A stretch of DNA of 40,169 nt from Lujinxingiaceae bacterium (lineage in GTDB: Bacteria; Myxococcota_A; Bradymonadia; Bradymonadales; Bradymonadaceae), in the NCBI GenBank assembly GCA_013697635.1, contig JACCWM010000064.1, positions 1 to 40,169 on the forward strand. The letters are read 5' to 3'. Position 1 is the first letter of the stretch. Every line of letters starts with the position of its first letter. Shown here in pieces: positions 7,229-15,500 of this stretch. The position numbers and the translations under genes were made by a program. Below the pieces are notes generated by a model, which did no database searches, was not told where the DNA came from, and saw only the letters and a program-made list of their open reading frames with translations.

Positions 7229-9937
7229 GTGCAAGCAGAGACTCGACACATCTATTCGTTCGGTGACGGCCGCGCTGACGGGCGCACGGCCATGAAGGAC
7301 CTGCTCGGCAGCAAGGGCGCGAACCTGGCCGAGATGGCGAGTCTTGGTATCCCCATTCCGGCCGGCTTCACGATCACCACCGAGGTTAGCCGCTTCTTCA
7401 CCGCCCAAAAGGGCCGCTTCCCATCGGGCCTAAACGAGCAGCTCGACGCCGCGCTGGGCCAGGTCGAAAAAATCATGGGCGGGCGCTTTGGTGATTCCAA
7501 GGCGCCGCTCTTGCTCAGTGTGCGCTCGGGCGCGCCGGTGAGCATGCCGGGCATGATGGATACGGTGCTCAACATCGGGCTCAACGATCAGACCGTCGAA
7601 GGGCTGATTCGCCAGAGCGGCGACGAGCGCTTTGCCCTGGACAGTCACCGACGTTTTTTGCAGATGTACTCGCATGTCGTCATGGGGCTCGACGGCGACG
7701 TGCTCGAGCAAAAGCTCGAGGCCTACAAGCGGGCCAACGGCTTTGAACTCGATGTCGAGCTTGGGGCCAAGGACTGGCGTCAAGTGATCGAGGGATTTCG
7801 CAGCGCGATCATGGCCGAGCTTGGGCGCGCCGTGCCCGAAGACCCGCACGAGCAGCTCTGGGAGGCCATTCGCGCCGTCTTCTCGAGCTGGAACACGCGC
7901 CGCGCGGTGCATTATCGGCGCTTGCATCACATCTCCAACGAGCTGGGAACGGCGGTCAACGTCATGGCCATGGTCTTTGGCAACATGGGCGAGCACAGCG
8001 CCTCGGGCGTGGCCTTTACGCGCAATCCGGCCAGCGGCGAGCGCGAACCCTATGGCGAGTATCTGGTCAACGCCCAGGGTGAGGACGTCGTGGCCGGCAT
8101 TCGAACGCCTTCGCCGATCAATCGCGCCTATGAATTGCCCCAAGACGGCGTGCTCAGCATGGAGGAGCGCATGCCTCAGGCCTACCGCGAGCTGGTCGAG
8201 GTGTTTCACAAGCTCGAGTCGCACTACCGAGAGATGCAGGACATCGAGTTTACCGTGCAAAAGCAAAAGATGTGGATTTTGCAGACACGAACCGGCAAGC
8301 GCACCGGACGTGCGGCGATAAAGATCGCGCTCGACATGCTCGACGAGAAGCTGATCAGCGAGCGCGAGGCGATCCTTCGCGTCGATCCGGAGCACCACAT
8401 CACCGAGCTCTTGCATCCGGCGATCGATCCCAACCTCACCCGGCCTGAGCCGCTTGGCCGCGGGCTGGCCGCCTCGCCGGGGGCCGCCGTCGGTGAGGTC
8501 GTGCTTTCACCGGACGAGGCTGCTCGCCGCGGTGATGCTGGCGAGCGCGTCATTCTGGTGCGCCAGGCCACCTCGGCCGATGACGTGCATGGCCTGTACG
8601 CCGCCCAGGGGGTGCTCACACAAACGGGCGGGTTGACCTCGCACGCGGCCGTCGTCGCGCGCAGCATCGGCAAGCCCTGCGTCAGCGGGGCAAGCGAGGT
8701 GCACATCGAGGCCGATGGCTCCGGCTTTCACTTCGGTGATGCCTTCATCAAGGCCGGCGAGGTGATCACGATCGATGGCACCCAGGGCATGGTTTACCGC
8801 GGCGCGCTCGATCTGGTCGAGGCCGAGCTCAGTGGCGAGTTCGAGCGCTTCATGGCGCTGGCGGACAGCCATCGCACCATGGGTGTGCGGGCAAACGCCG
8901 ACACGCCGCTCGACGCCAATCGCGCGCGCGCCTTTGGCGCCCAGGGCGTGGGGCTTTGTCGCACCGAACACATGTTCTTTGCGACCGATGAGCGCCTCGA
9001 GGCGATGCGCGCCGTGATCATGGCCGAGAGCACCGAAGAGCGCGAGCGCGCACTCTCCACGCTGCTGCCGCTGCAACGCGCTGATTTTGCGGACATTTTT
9101 CGCTGCATGGGGTCGCTTCCGGTTACCGTGCGCCTGCTCGATCCGCCACTTCACGAGTTCTTGCCCGCCGGGCGTGCCGCCTACGAGGAGATGGCGCGCG
9201 CGCTTGGCAAGAGCGTGCGCTACGTCAAGCAGCGCGCGGCCAACTTGCGCGAAACCAACCCGATGCTCGGCTTTCGCGGCTGTCGGGTCGGCATCATTAT
9301 CCCCGAGATCTACGACATGCAGGTGCGCGCGATCGTCGAGGCCGCCCTGCAGGTGCAGGCCGAAGGCTTGAGTCCGCATGTTGAGATCATGATCCCTTTG
9401 GTCATCGACCAAAGCGAGCTGCGAAGCCTTCGCGCCTCGACCCAGGCGAGCATCGACGGGCTCTTGGAGGCGGCAAAGGCCACGCTCAAAGTGGCGATCG
9501 GCACGATGATCGAGCTGCCGCGCGCGGCGCTGCTGGCCGGCGAGATTGCCCGTGAGGCCGACTTCTTCAGCTTTGGCACCAACGACTTGACTCAGGCCAC
9601 CTTCGGGTTCTCGCGCGACGACGCCGGGCGTTTTTTGCCCGATTATCTCGAGCGCGGCCTGCTGGCCTTCGATCCCTTCGTCACCATCGATCGCGACGGC
9701 GTCGGCGAGCTGCTCGCCCTCGGCCTCACGCGCGGCAAGGCTGTGCGACCGGATCTCGTCGTCGGTATTTGTGGCGAGCATGGCGGCGATCCGCGCTCGA
9801 TCGATTTTTGCCACGAGCTTGGCTTTGACTACGTCAGCTGCTCGGCCTACCGGGTTCCGGTCGCCCGTCTGGCCGCAGCCCAGTGCGCCTTGCGCAAAGA
9901 ACCAGGCGATGATCGCGGGGTTGGCGGTTTGGAATAG
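7229..9937 (+). CDS. ppdK: Pyruvate, phosphate dikinase
   Basis: This 902-aa protein matches full-length PPDK (about 880 residues), which reversibly makes phosphoenolpyruvate from pyruvate, ATP and phosphate. In order: an N-terminal ATP-grasp nucleotide domain (GSKGANLAEMASLGIPIPAG; SVRSGAPVSMPGMMDTVLN), the swivelling phosphohistidine domain TGGLTSHAAVVARS with catalytic His472, and the C-terminal PEP/pyruvate TIM barrel (GVGLCRTEHMF; NPMLGFRGCR; FFSFGTNDLTQATFGFSRDD; GICGEHGGDP). The start is GTG 7229, with GGAG about 9 nt upstream. No PPDK regulatory protein or pyruvate kinase is adjacent. It is a cytoplasmic gluconeogenic or glycolytic enzyme and appears to be transcribed on its own, with a 91-bp gap before it. 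Confidence 0.97.
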   Translation: MQAETRHIYSFGDGRADGRTAMKDLLGSKGANLAEMASLGIPIPAGFTITTEVSRFFTAQKGRFPSGLNEQLDAALGQVEKIMGGRFGDSKAPLLLSVRSGAPVSMPGMMDTVLNIGLNDQTVEGLIRQSGDERFALDSHRRFLQMYSHVVMGLDGDVLEQKLEAYKRANGFELDVELGAKDWRQVIEGFRSAIMAELGRAVPEDPHEQLWEAIRAVFSSWNTRRAVHYRRLHHISNELGTAVNVMAMVFGNMGEHSASGVAFTRNPASGEREPYGEYLVNAQGEDVVAGIRTPSPINRAYELPQDGVLSMEERMPQAYRELVEVFHKLESHYREMQDIEFTVQKQKMWILQTRTGKRTGRAAIKIALDMLDEKLISEREAILRVDPEHHITELLHPAIDPNLTRPEPLGRGLAASPGAAVGEVVLSPDEAARRGDAGERVILVRQATSADDVHGLYAAQGVLTQTGGLTSHAAVVARSIGKPCVSGASEVHIEADGSGFHFGDAFIKAGEVITIDGTQGMVYRGALDLVEAELSGEFERFMALADSHRTMGVRANADTPLDANRARAFGAQGVGLCRTEHMFFATDERLEAMRAVIMAESTEERERALSTLLPLQRADFADIFRCMGSLPVTVRLLDPPLHEFLPAGRAAYEEMARALGKSVRYVKQRAANLRETNPMLGFRGCRVGIIIPEIYDMQVRAIVEAALQVQAEGLSPHVEIMIPLVIDQSELRSLRASTQASIDGLLEAAKATLKVAIGTMIELPRAALLAGEIAREADFFSFGTNDLTQATFGFSRDDAGRFLPDYLERGLLAFDPFVTIDRDGVGELLALGLTRGKAVRPDLVVGICGEHGGDPRSIDFCHELGFDYVSCSAYRVPVARLAAAQCALRKEPGDDRGVGGLE

Positions 9938-10000
9938 GAGGCGCTAGACTCGGGTTAGTTGCTGTATGAAAGGCGAGTCATTTCAACTCGGGGTCAATCC

Positions 10001-11503
10001 ATGAAAAAGCCTACCGTGATCTTGCGACATTGTGCCGACTATGACGCCGAGCGCATCGAGCGCATCGTCGGCGAAGGACTTGACACGATGGGCTTGCGCC
10101 CCTTCGGGCGCACGCTGGTCAAGCCCAACGTCGTGGCCTCCGGCCCGTTGTTTCCCCACGCTTACACGCGCCCGGAGTTCGTCGAAGGCGTGCTGCGCGC
10201 GCTCAAGTCGCGCGGTGAGCGGATGACCGAGATCGCCGTCGGTGAGCGCTGTGGGATCACGGTGCCCACGCGCTTTGCCTACAAGGGGGCGGGCTACTAC
10301 GAGATGATCGACCGGGTCGGGGGCACCAAGCTCTACCACTTCGATGAAGAGCCCCAGGTCGAGATACCGCTGTTTCATCCCCAGCGGCTGCGCGATTCGT
10401 TCTTTACGCCCGAGCCCGTGGCGCGCGCCGATTTCTTCGTCAACTGTCCCAAGTTCAAGGCTCATCCGTGGACGACGGTGACCTTTAGCATGAAGAACTA
10501 CATCGGCATTCAAGACGATCGCCACCGGCTCATCGACCACGACCACGCGCTCAACTCCAAGGTCGCCGACCTGCAATACATCACCCAGCCGCAGTTCATC
10601 GCCACCGACGCGATCATCGCCGGCGAGGGGCGCATGCTGACGCCGCGGCCTTATCGGCTCGACCTGGTGTGCATGGGCGACAACCAGGTGGCTTTTGACG
10701 CGGTGTGCTGCCACATCATCGGCGTCGACCCGCTCAGCGTCGACCATATTCGCATGGCCCATGAGCGTGGCTTTGGCCCGGTCGACCTGGCCAGCATCAC
10801 GATTTTGGGCGATGTCTCGCTGGCCGAGGCGCGCGAGCGTGCGCAGCACTTCGAGGTGGGGCTGATCCGAGTTGAGGACTACTTTGAGGACACGAACATC
10901 CGCGCTTACGCTGGCCCGCCGCCCAGCGACACGGAAAAATATTGCTGGGGTGGTTGTCCGGGCGCGCTCGAAGAGGCGATCGAGATCTTGCGCGTCTTCG
11001 ACGCCGCCACCGACGAGAAGATGCCGCGCATGCACGTGGTTTTTGGTGCCTACGACGGGGACATCGACGCCAAGCCTGGCGAGAAGGTGGTCTTTATGGG
11101 CGACTGCGCCACTTACAAAGGCGAGATCGCCGGGCGCGACGTCTCGATCGAGAGCCGCTACATCGACCGGGCGCGCCACGATCCCAAGAGCGCGCGCACC
11201 GAGGACATCTACGCCAAGATGGCGCGCATGGAAAAACGCATGTGGGAGGCTAGAAAGGACGACGTCATTCAGATCAAGGGCTGCCCGGTGAGCGTCGCCG
11301 AGCAGGTCTTGTTGCTCGTCAAGATAGGCAAGCTGCAAAACCCCTACTTCGACCCGAGCCAAGCGATGAGCTTTACGAGCTGCTATCTGTCATCGCGCAC
11401 GCGCACGGCGATCAAGCGCATCTTCGGAGAGAGCTATCACAAGAGCGGGCCGACGGTTCGCGGCGCCGCACGCCCGGTGCAAAACATGCCACCGGGCGAT
11501 TGA
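10001..11503 (+). CDS. DUF362 domain protein with a C-terminal four-cysteine region (500 aa)
   Basis: Residues 1-290 match the DUF362 family (PF04015): VKPNVV near the start, the PKFKAHPWTTVTFSMKNYIGI block, the FIATDAIIAGEGRM block and FDAVCCHIIGVDP. DUF362 proteins are often next to or fused with ferredoxin domains. Here there is no classic ferredoxin motif. Instead the C-terminal 190 residues hold Cys315 and Cys319 (YCWGGCPG), Cys369 (MGDCATYKG) and Cys428 (IKGCPVS), which could bind an Fe-S cluster or metal. The biochemical function of the family is not established to my knowledge. ATG 10001 is preferred (GGGG about 10 nt upstream); a TTG at 9959 would add 14 residues. The stop lies 10 bp from the stop of the convergent lipoprotein gene. 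Confidence 0.87.
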   Translation: MKKPTVILRHCADYDAERIERIVGEGLDTMGLRPFGRTLVKPNVVASGPLFPHAYTRPEFVEGVLRALKSRGERMTEIAVGERCGITVPTRFAYKGAGYYEMIDRVGGTKLYHFDEEPQVEIPLFHPQRLRDSFFTPEPVARADFFVNCPKFKAHPWTTVTFSMKNYIGIQDDRHRLIDHDHALNSKVADLQYITQPQFIATDAIIAGEGRMLTPRPYRLDLVCMGDNQVAFDAVCCHIIGVDPLSVDHIRMAHERGFGPVDLASITILGDVSLAEARERAQHFEVGLIRVEDYFEDTNIRAYAGPPPSDTEKYCWGGCPGALEEAIEILRVFDAATDEKMPRMHVVFGAYDGDIDAKPGEKVVFMGDCATYKGEIAGRDVSIESRYIDRARHDPKSARTEDIYAKMARMEKRMWEARKDDVIQIKGCPVSVAEQVLLLVKIGKLQNPYFDPSQAMSFTSCYLSSRTRTAIKRIFGESYHKSGPTVRGAARPVQNMPPGD

Positions 11504-11513
11504 AGGCGGGTTT

Positions 11514-11888
11514 TCAGGAGCGCGGATCGGTGCAGACCTTGTCCGCGTTACACTCGGCGACAAAGCTCCAGAAATCAAAGGCGTTGCCACAGGGCACGAC
11601 GCGGGCGCGATCGAGGCATTGGTCGAATTTTTCGGGGTTGATGCGGCCATCGTCGCAACGATCGGCCGGCCACAGGTCGTTGATGTTGCTGCGCACCTTG
11701 ATCTCGCAGTCCTCTTTCGAGGAGTAGGTCTTTCCTGAACCGATATCGCCGCAACTCTCATAGCTCTTGCAGGCTTCTTCGGTGATTTCGTCGCGGTATT
11801 CTTCGCGGGTGGGATCGGAGCAAGCTGCGCTAAGGGCAATGAAGCAAAACAAACAAAGAGTGATAACGAACGACGGACTGCACTTCAT
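11514..11888 (-). CDS. DUF6184-like cysteine-rich lipoprotein (124 aa)
   Basis: The N-terminus is a lipoprotein signal ending in the lipobox LSAAC, with Cys23 as the lipidated residue. The mature part has regularly spaced cysteines (ACKSYESCGDIGSGKTY, DCEI, DRCDDG, QCLDRAR, PCGNA, ECNADKVC) that likely form disulfide bonds. This pattern resembles the DUF6184 lipoproteins common in Myxococcota; I recognise it by pattern, without a search. A good ribosome site (AAAGGGA) sits 5 nt before ATG 11888, inside a small palindrome (ATCCCTTTGGGAT on the plus strand, 11892-11904). It is probably attached to the outer membrane. Its function is unknown and it stands alone. Confidence 0.85.
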   Translation of the reverse strand: MKCSPSFVITLCLFCFIALSAACSDPTREEYRDEITEEACKSYESCGDIGSGKTYSSKEDCEIKVRSNINDLWPADRCDDGRINPEKFDQCLDRARVVPCGNAFDFWSFVAECNADKVCTDPRS

Positions 11889-11956
11889 GGTATCCCTTTG
11901 GGATCGTTATTTCATCGTGGTGCGAGATACTGCGGGGTTCGTGGCTTGCGTACTGC

Positions 11957-12210
11957 GCTGATGGTGCCAAGGTTGAGGAAGAAATCGCCTTGGAGAAGAT
12001 GAGTGTCGGTAAGACCCCAGATCGCACGATGTCTGGCGAAGGTGGCGGGAAACTACTACTTCTTGAAAAAGGCGAGTGGGCTGTTGGACGAGAAAGTCCA
12101 CCAGCTTGATAGCTTGACTAGCCTTGCTGGACGGTTGATCGATCACCGAATCTGCAAGGAGATAGGTGGTGAGGCTGTAACGACTCTTCCTCAACCTTGG
12201 GACCATCAGC
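11957..12210. mobile_element. Candidate MITE or IS remnant bounded by 26-bp inverted repeats
   Basis: Bases 11957-11982 and 12185-12210 are inverted copies of each other, 26 bp with one mismatch (G against C at the seventh base). They share the core CCAAGGTTGAGGAAG and enclose 202 bp. No transposase is encoded inside; the short reading frames there match nothing I recognise. No clear target-site duplication is visible at the outer edges. The length, long terminal repeats and lack of coding capacity fit a miniature inverted-repeat element or the stub of a lost IS. A large RNA hairpin is the alternative. Confidence 0.5.
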
Positions 12211-12576
12211 TTCATGCCATACTCGACGTGCAATGACTCAGCGCACAGTTTTGCCACGCTGTGTAGGATTGGTGCTGCTCCATCATGATGCCGATCCAGG
12301 TGTGGTGATTGTTTCTTCGGAGTAAACCCTGAACCCCATTTACTATTCCCACTGGCCGCTTGAGCTGTGGCAGCAGCGGGCGCTCGTCTCTCTTGAGCAG
12401 TGTTGAGCTTTCGGGGGTATCGGACCGAGCCAGAGTGTAGGCAAATGTGTGACCGACGTCAAAGCCTACACGCTGTGTATTTGCAATCCGTTCCCGGCAA
12501 CCTGCCTGGGAGGTGTATAGAAAGAATGTAAGTCATTGTTTTCTTATTTCTTTCTGCAATTGCAAATATTTGCATC
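12211..12576. other. Gene-free interval with decayed reading frame and hairpins
   Basis: No credible gene is seen between the inverted-repeat element and the RND gene. On the minus strand one frame is open for about 100 codons (about 12530 down to 12217), but it lacks an ATG until near its end (MMEQHQ) and resembles no family I know; it may be a remnant. GTGTAGGC (12435-12442) pairs perfectly with GCCTACAC (12464-12471). A 14-bp perfect palindrome, TGCAAATATTTGCA, lies at 12561-12574, directly after the RND stop. Base composition looks more A+T-rich than the flanking genes. Confidence 0.45.
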
Positions 12577-15500
12577 TTAGCGGGGATCGGCCAGATTGCG
12601 CACGCGCTGGACGCTGAGCTCGAGCATGAGCTGGTCTTGAATCTGGGCGATTTGGGCGAGCTCGAGTTGCTCCTGGGCGCTGATCACGTCGAGCTGGGTG
12701 GCGACGCCGTGGCGGTAGGCGGTCTGGGCCTGGTTGAGCGCGAAGGCGGCGAGCTCGATCTCGGACTGGCCCGACTCGATCTGGCTCTGGGCGGCTAAAA
12801 ATTCCGCCCAGGCTTGCTCGATGCCCGAGGTGATCTGGTGGATCGACTGGCGTCGGCGGATGTCGACGGCCAGCAGTTGGGCGCGGCGCTGGTCGATCTC
12901 GGCGCCGCGCATGCCGCCGTCCCACAGTATCCACTCGGCGCCAAAGATGATCATCCAACGCGGGTCTCCCGGGCTGAGCAGGGAGCCGCGCGAGCCCGAG
13001 TAGCTGGCCGTGGCGGTAAATGCCGGCAGGTAGCGCCAGTAGACCTCCTCGAGGGCGAGCCGTGCCACGTCGCGCTGTGCGGCATTGGCCGCCAAGACGG
13101 CGCGGTTTTGTTCGGCCATGGCTACAAGCCCCTCGGGATCGGAAGGCGCTTTCAAGGGCTCGGGGCTGACGACGTCGAAGTCCGAGGGGATCTGAAGCAG
13201 CTCGGCTGCCGCCGCGCGCACCTGCACGAACTGCAGGCGCGCGCGCTCGACGCTCTTTTCGGCCTGCACGACGCGCAGCCGCGCGCGCGTGAGCTCGAAT
13301 TCGGTGGCCGTGTCGGCCGCGCGCCTGGCCTCGGTGGCCCGAAGCATCGTGCGGTTGCTCTCGAGCTGCTGCACGGAGAGGTCGATGAGCCGGCGCACGC
13401 TCAAGACATTGTAGTAGACGCTGATCACGGCCGAGTCGAGGTTCTCGCGCACCAGATCGACCTGCACGCGTGCCAGATCCCGCTGGGCGTAGGCTTGCTG
13501 GATGAGCGGATAGGAGCGAAAGTTCGCGCGCAGCGAAGCGCTGATCGTCCAGCGATAGTCCGTGCGCGGCTGCACGACGATCTCGGGCGCGCCCGGCGCC
13601 GGTGCAAAGGTGATCTCGTCCTGGTTGATCGTGTACGAGCCGCTGGCCACCACGCTGGGGTGAAGCGCGCCCCAGGCCTGGCGGATCACGCCCTCGGCGA
13701 TCTCGATCTGGGTTTCGGCCAACTGGACGTCATAGCTCTGCTCGCGCACGAGCTGTCGGGCCTGCTCGAGCGTGACCACGCGCGTTGCGCCGAGCTCGAC
13801 GTGTACTTTTCCAGGCGAGCTCAGCGCATCGCCGGGCTTGGGCAAGAGCGGCTGCTCTTGTTCGAGCGGCGCCTTGGCACCTTCATCGGGCACGATCTGG
13901 GCCTGGGCCAGCATCGGCAGGCCCATGCACAAGAAGACGATCGCGCTTGCTCCAACCAAGCGAACAACCATGCGCCGGCTGACAGAGGAGATCTCGTCGA
14001 ACAGCGAGTAGAGCACGGGCACGATGATCAGCGTGAGCGCGGTCGAGACGATCAGCCCGCCGGAGACCACGCGCGCCATCTGGCCCCACATCTCCGCTGA
14101 GCTGCCACCGTAGACGATCTGGCGATTGACGAAGTCGACGCTCACGCCGATGACCAGCGGCACCAGGCCGAGCACGGTGGTGATCGCGGTGAGCAAGACC
14201 GGGCGAAAGCGCACCATGCCCGCCAAAATGACGGCGTCGCGGCGCTCATAACCGCGGGCACGCAGCCGGTTGATATAATCGATCAGAACGATCGCGTTGT
14301 TCACCACGACGCCCGCCAAACTGATCACGGCGATGCCCGTCATGATGATGCCAAAGGCCTCTCCGGTCAGAATCAATACCCAGAGCACGCCGATCAAGCT
14401 CAAGAGCACGCTGCACAAGATGATCAGCGGCTGGGTGATCGAGTTGAACTCGGTCACCAGAATCAACAGGATCAAGAACAGTGCCGTGAGCAGTGCCTTG
14501 GCCAAGAAGCTCGCGGCCTCGTTTTGGTCCTCGCTCTCGCCGGTGTAGCGAATGACGTAGCCTGCGGGCAGCTGCAAATCGAGCAGATTCTTTTGAACCT
14601 CCTCGAGCAACTTGGCCGGCAAATAGCCGTCGGCGGCGTTGGCCGTGACCTTGACCACGCGCTCCTGGTCTTTTCGGCGCACGGAACCCGCGCCGCCCAA
14701 GATCTCGACCGTGGCGATCTCGATCAGGGGAATATGGAGGTTATCCTTGTTGACGATCGTCAGGCTGTTGATGTCGGAGATCTCGTGGCGGCGATCCTCG
14801 GGAAGGCGCACGACGATGTCGTACTCGTCATCGCCTTCGCGATAGTTGCTGGCCTTGGTGCCGTTGATTGCGGTGCGCACGGTCTGAGCGATCGAGTGTG
14901 TGCTCAGCCCGGCCGTGGCGGCCTTTTGTCGATCGACGACGACGTGGATCTCCGGGCGGCTGAGCTCGATGTCGTCCTTGAGATCGATGATGCCCTCGAT
15001 CGGGCGGATTTTCTCGCGCACTTCGCGGGCGATGCGGCCGAGTTCGCGCAGTTCGGGGCCGGCGATCTCGACGCTGACCGGCGCGCCGCTGGGTGGGCCC
15101 ATGCTCTGGCGGTTCAAGATGATCGTCGCGCCCGGGATCGGCGCAAAGAAGTCTCGAAGGCTGTCCATGAAGGCGTAGGGGTCGCTGGTTTGTTTGCCGT
15201 TCTCGACGAGCTCAACGGTGATCTGGCCGTAGTGCGGCGCCTCGCCGCCGCCGCCGGCTTGGCCGCCACCTTGGACGCCGCCATCGGTGATCCAGGCCGT
15301 AACGAGCTCCGGGGCACTGTCGAGCGGCGCCTGCATGCGCTCGAGCACTTCGCTGGTTGCAGCCAGGCTGCTGCCGTCGGGCATTTGCACGCTGATGTTG
15401 AACTGCTCGGGGGTGGTCTGGGGAAAGAACTCCACACCGCGCGAAGTCTTGGCGAAGACCACGAAGGTCATCACAAGCGCGCCACCGGCCAGAAAAACGA

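Noticed and set aside
11907-12257. 116-codon minus-strand frame across the inverted-repeat element
   Set aside because: GTG start with no ribosome site, no family similarity, and the frame spans both inverted repeats, so it is more likely a by-product of the element.
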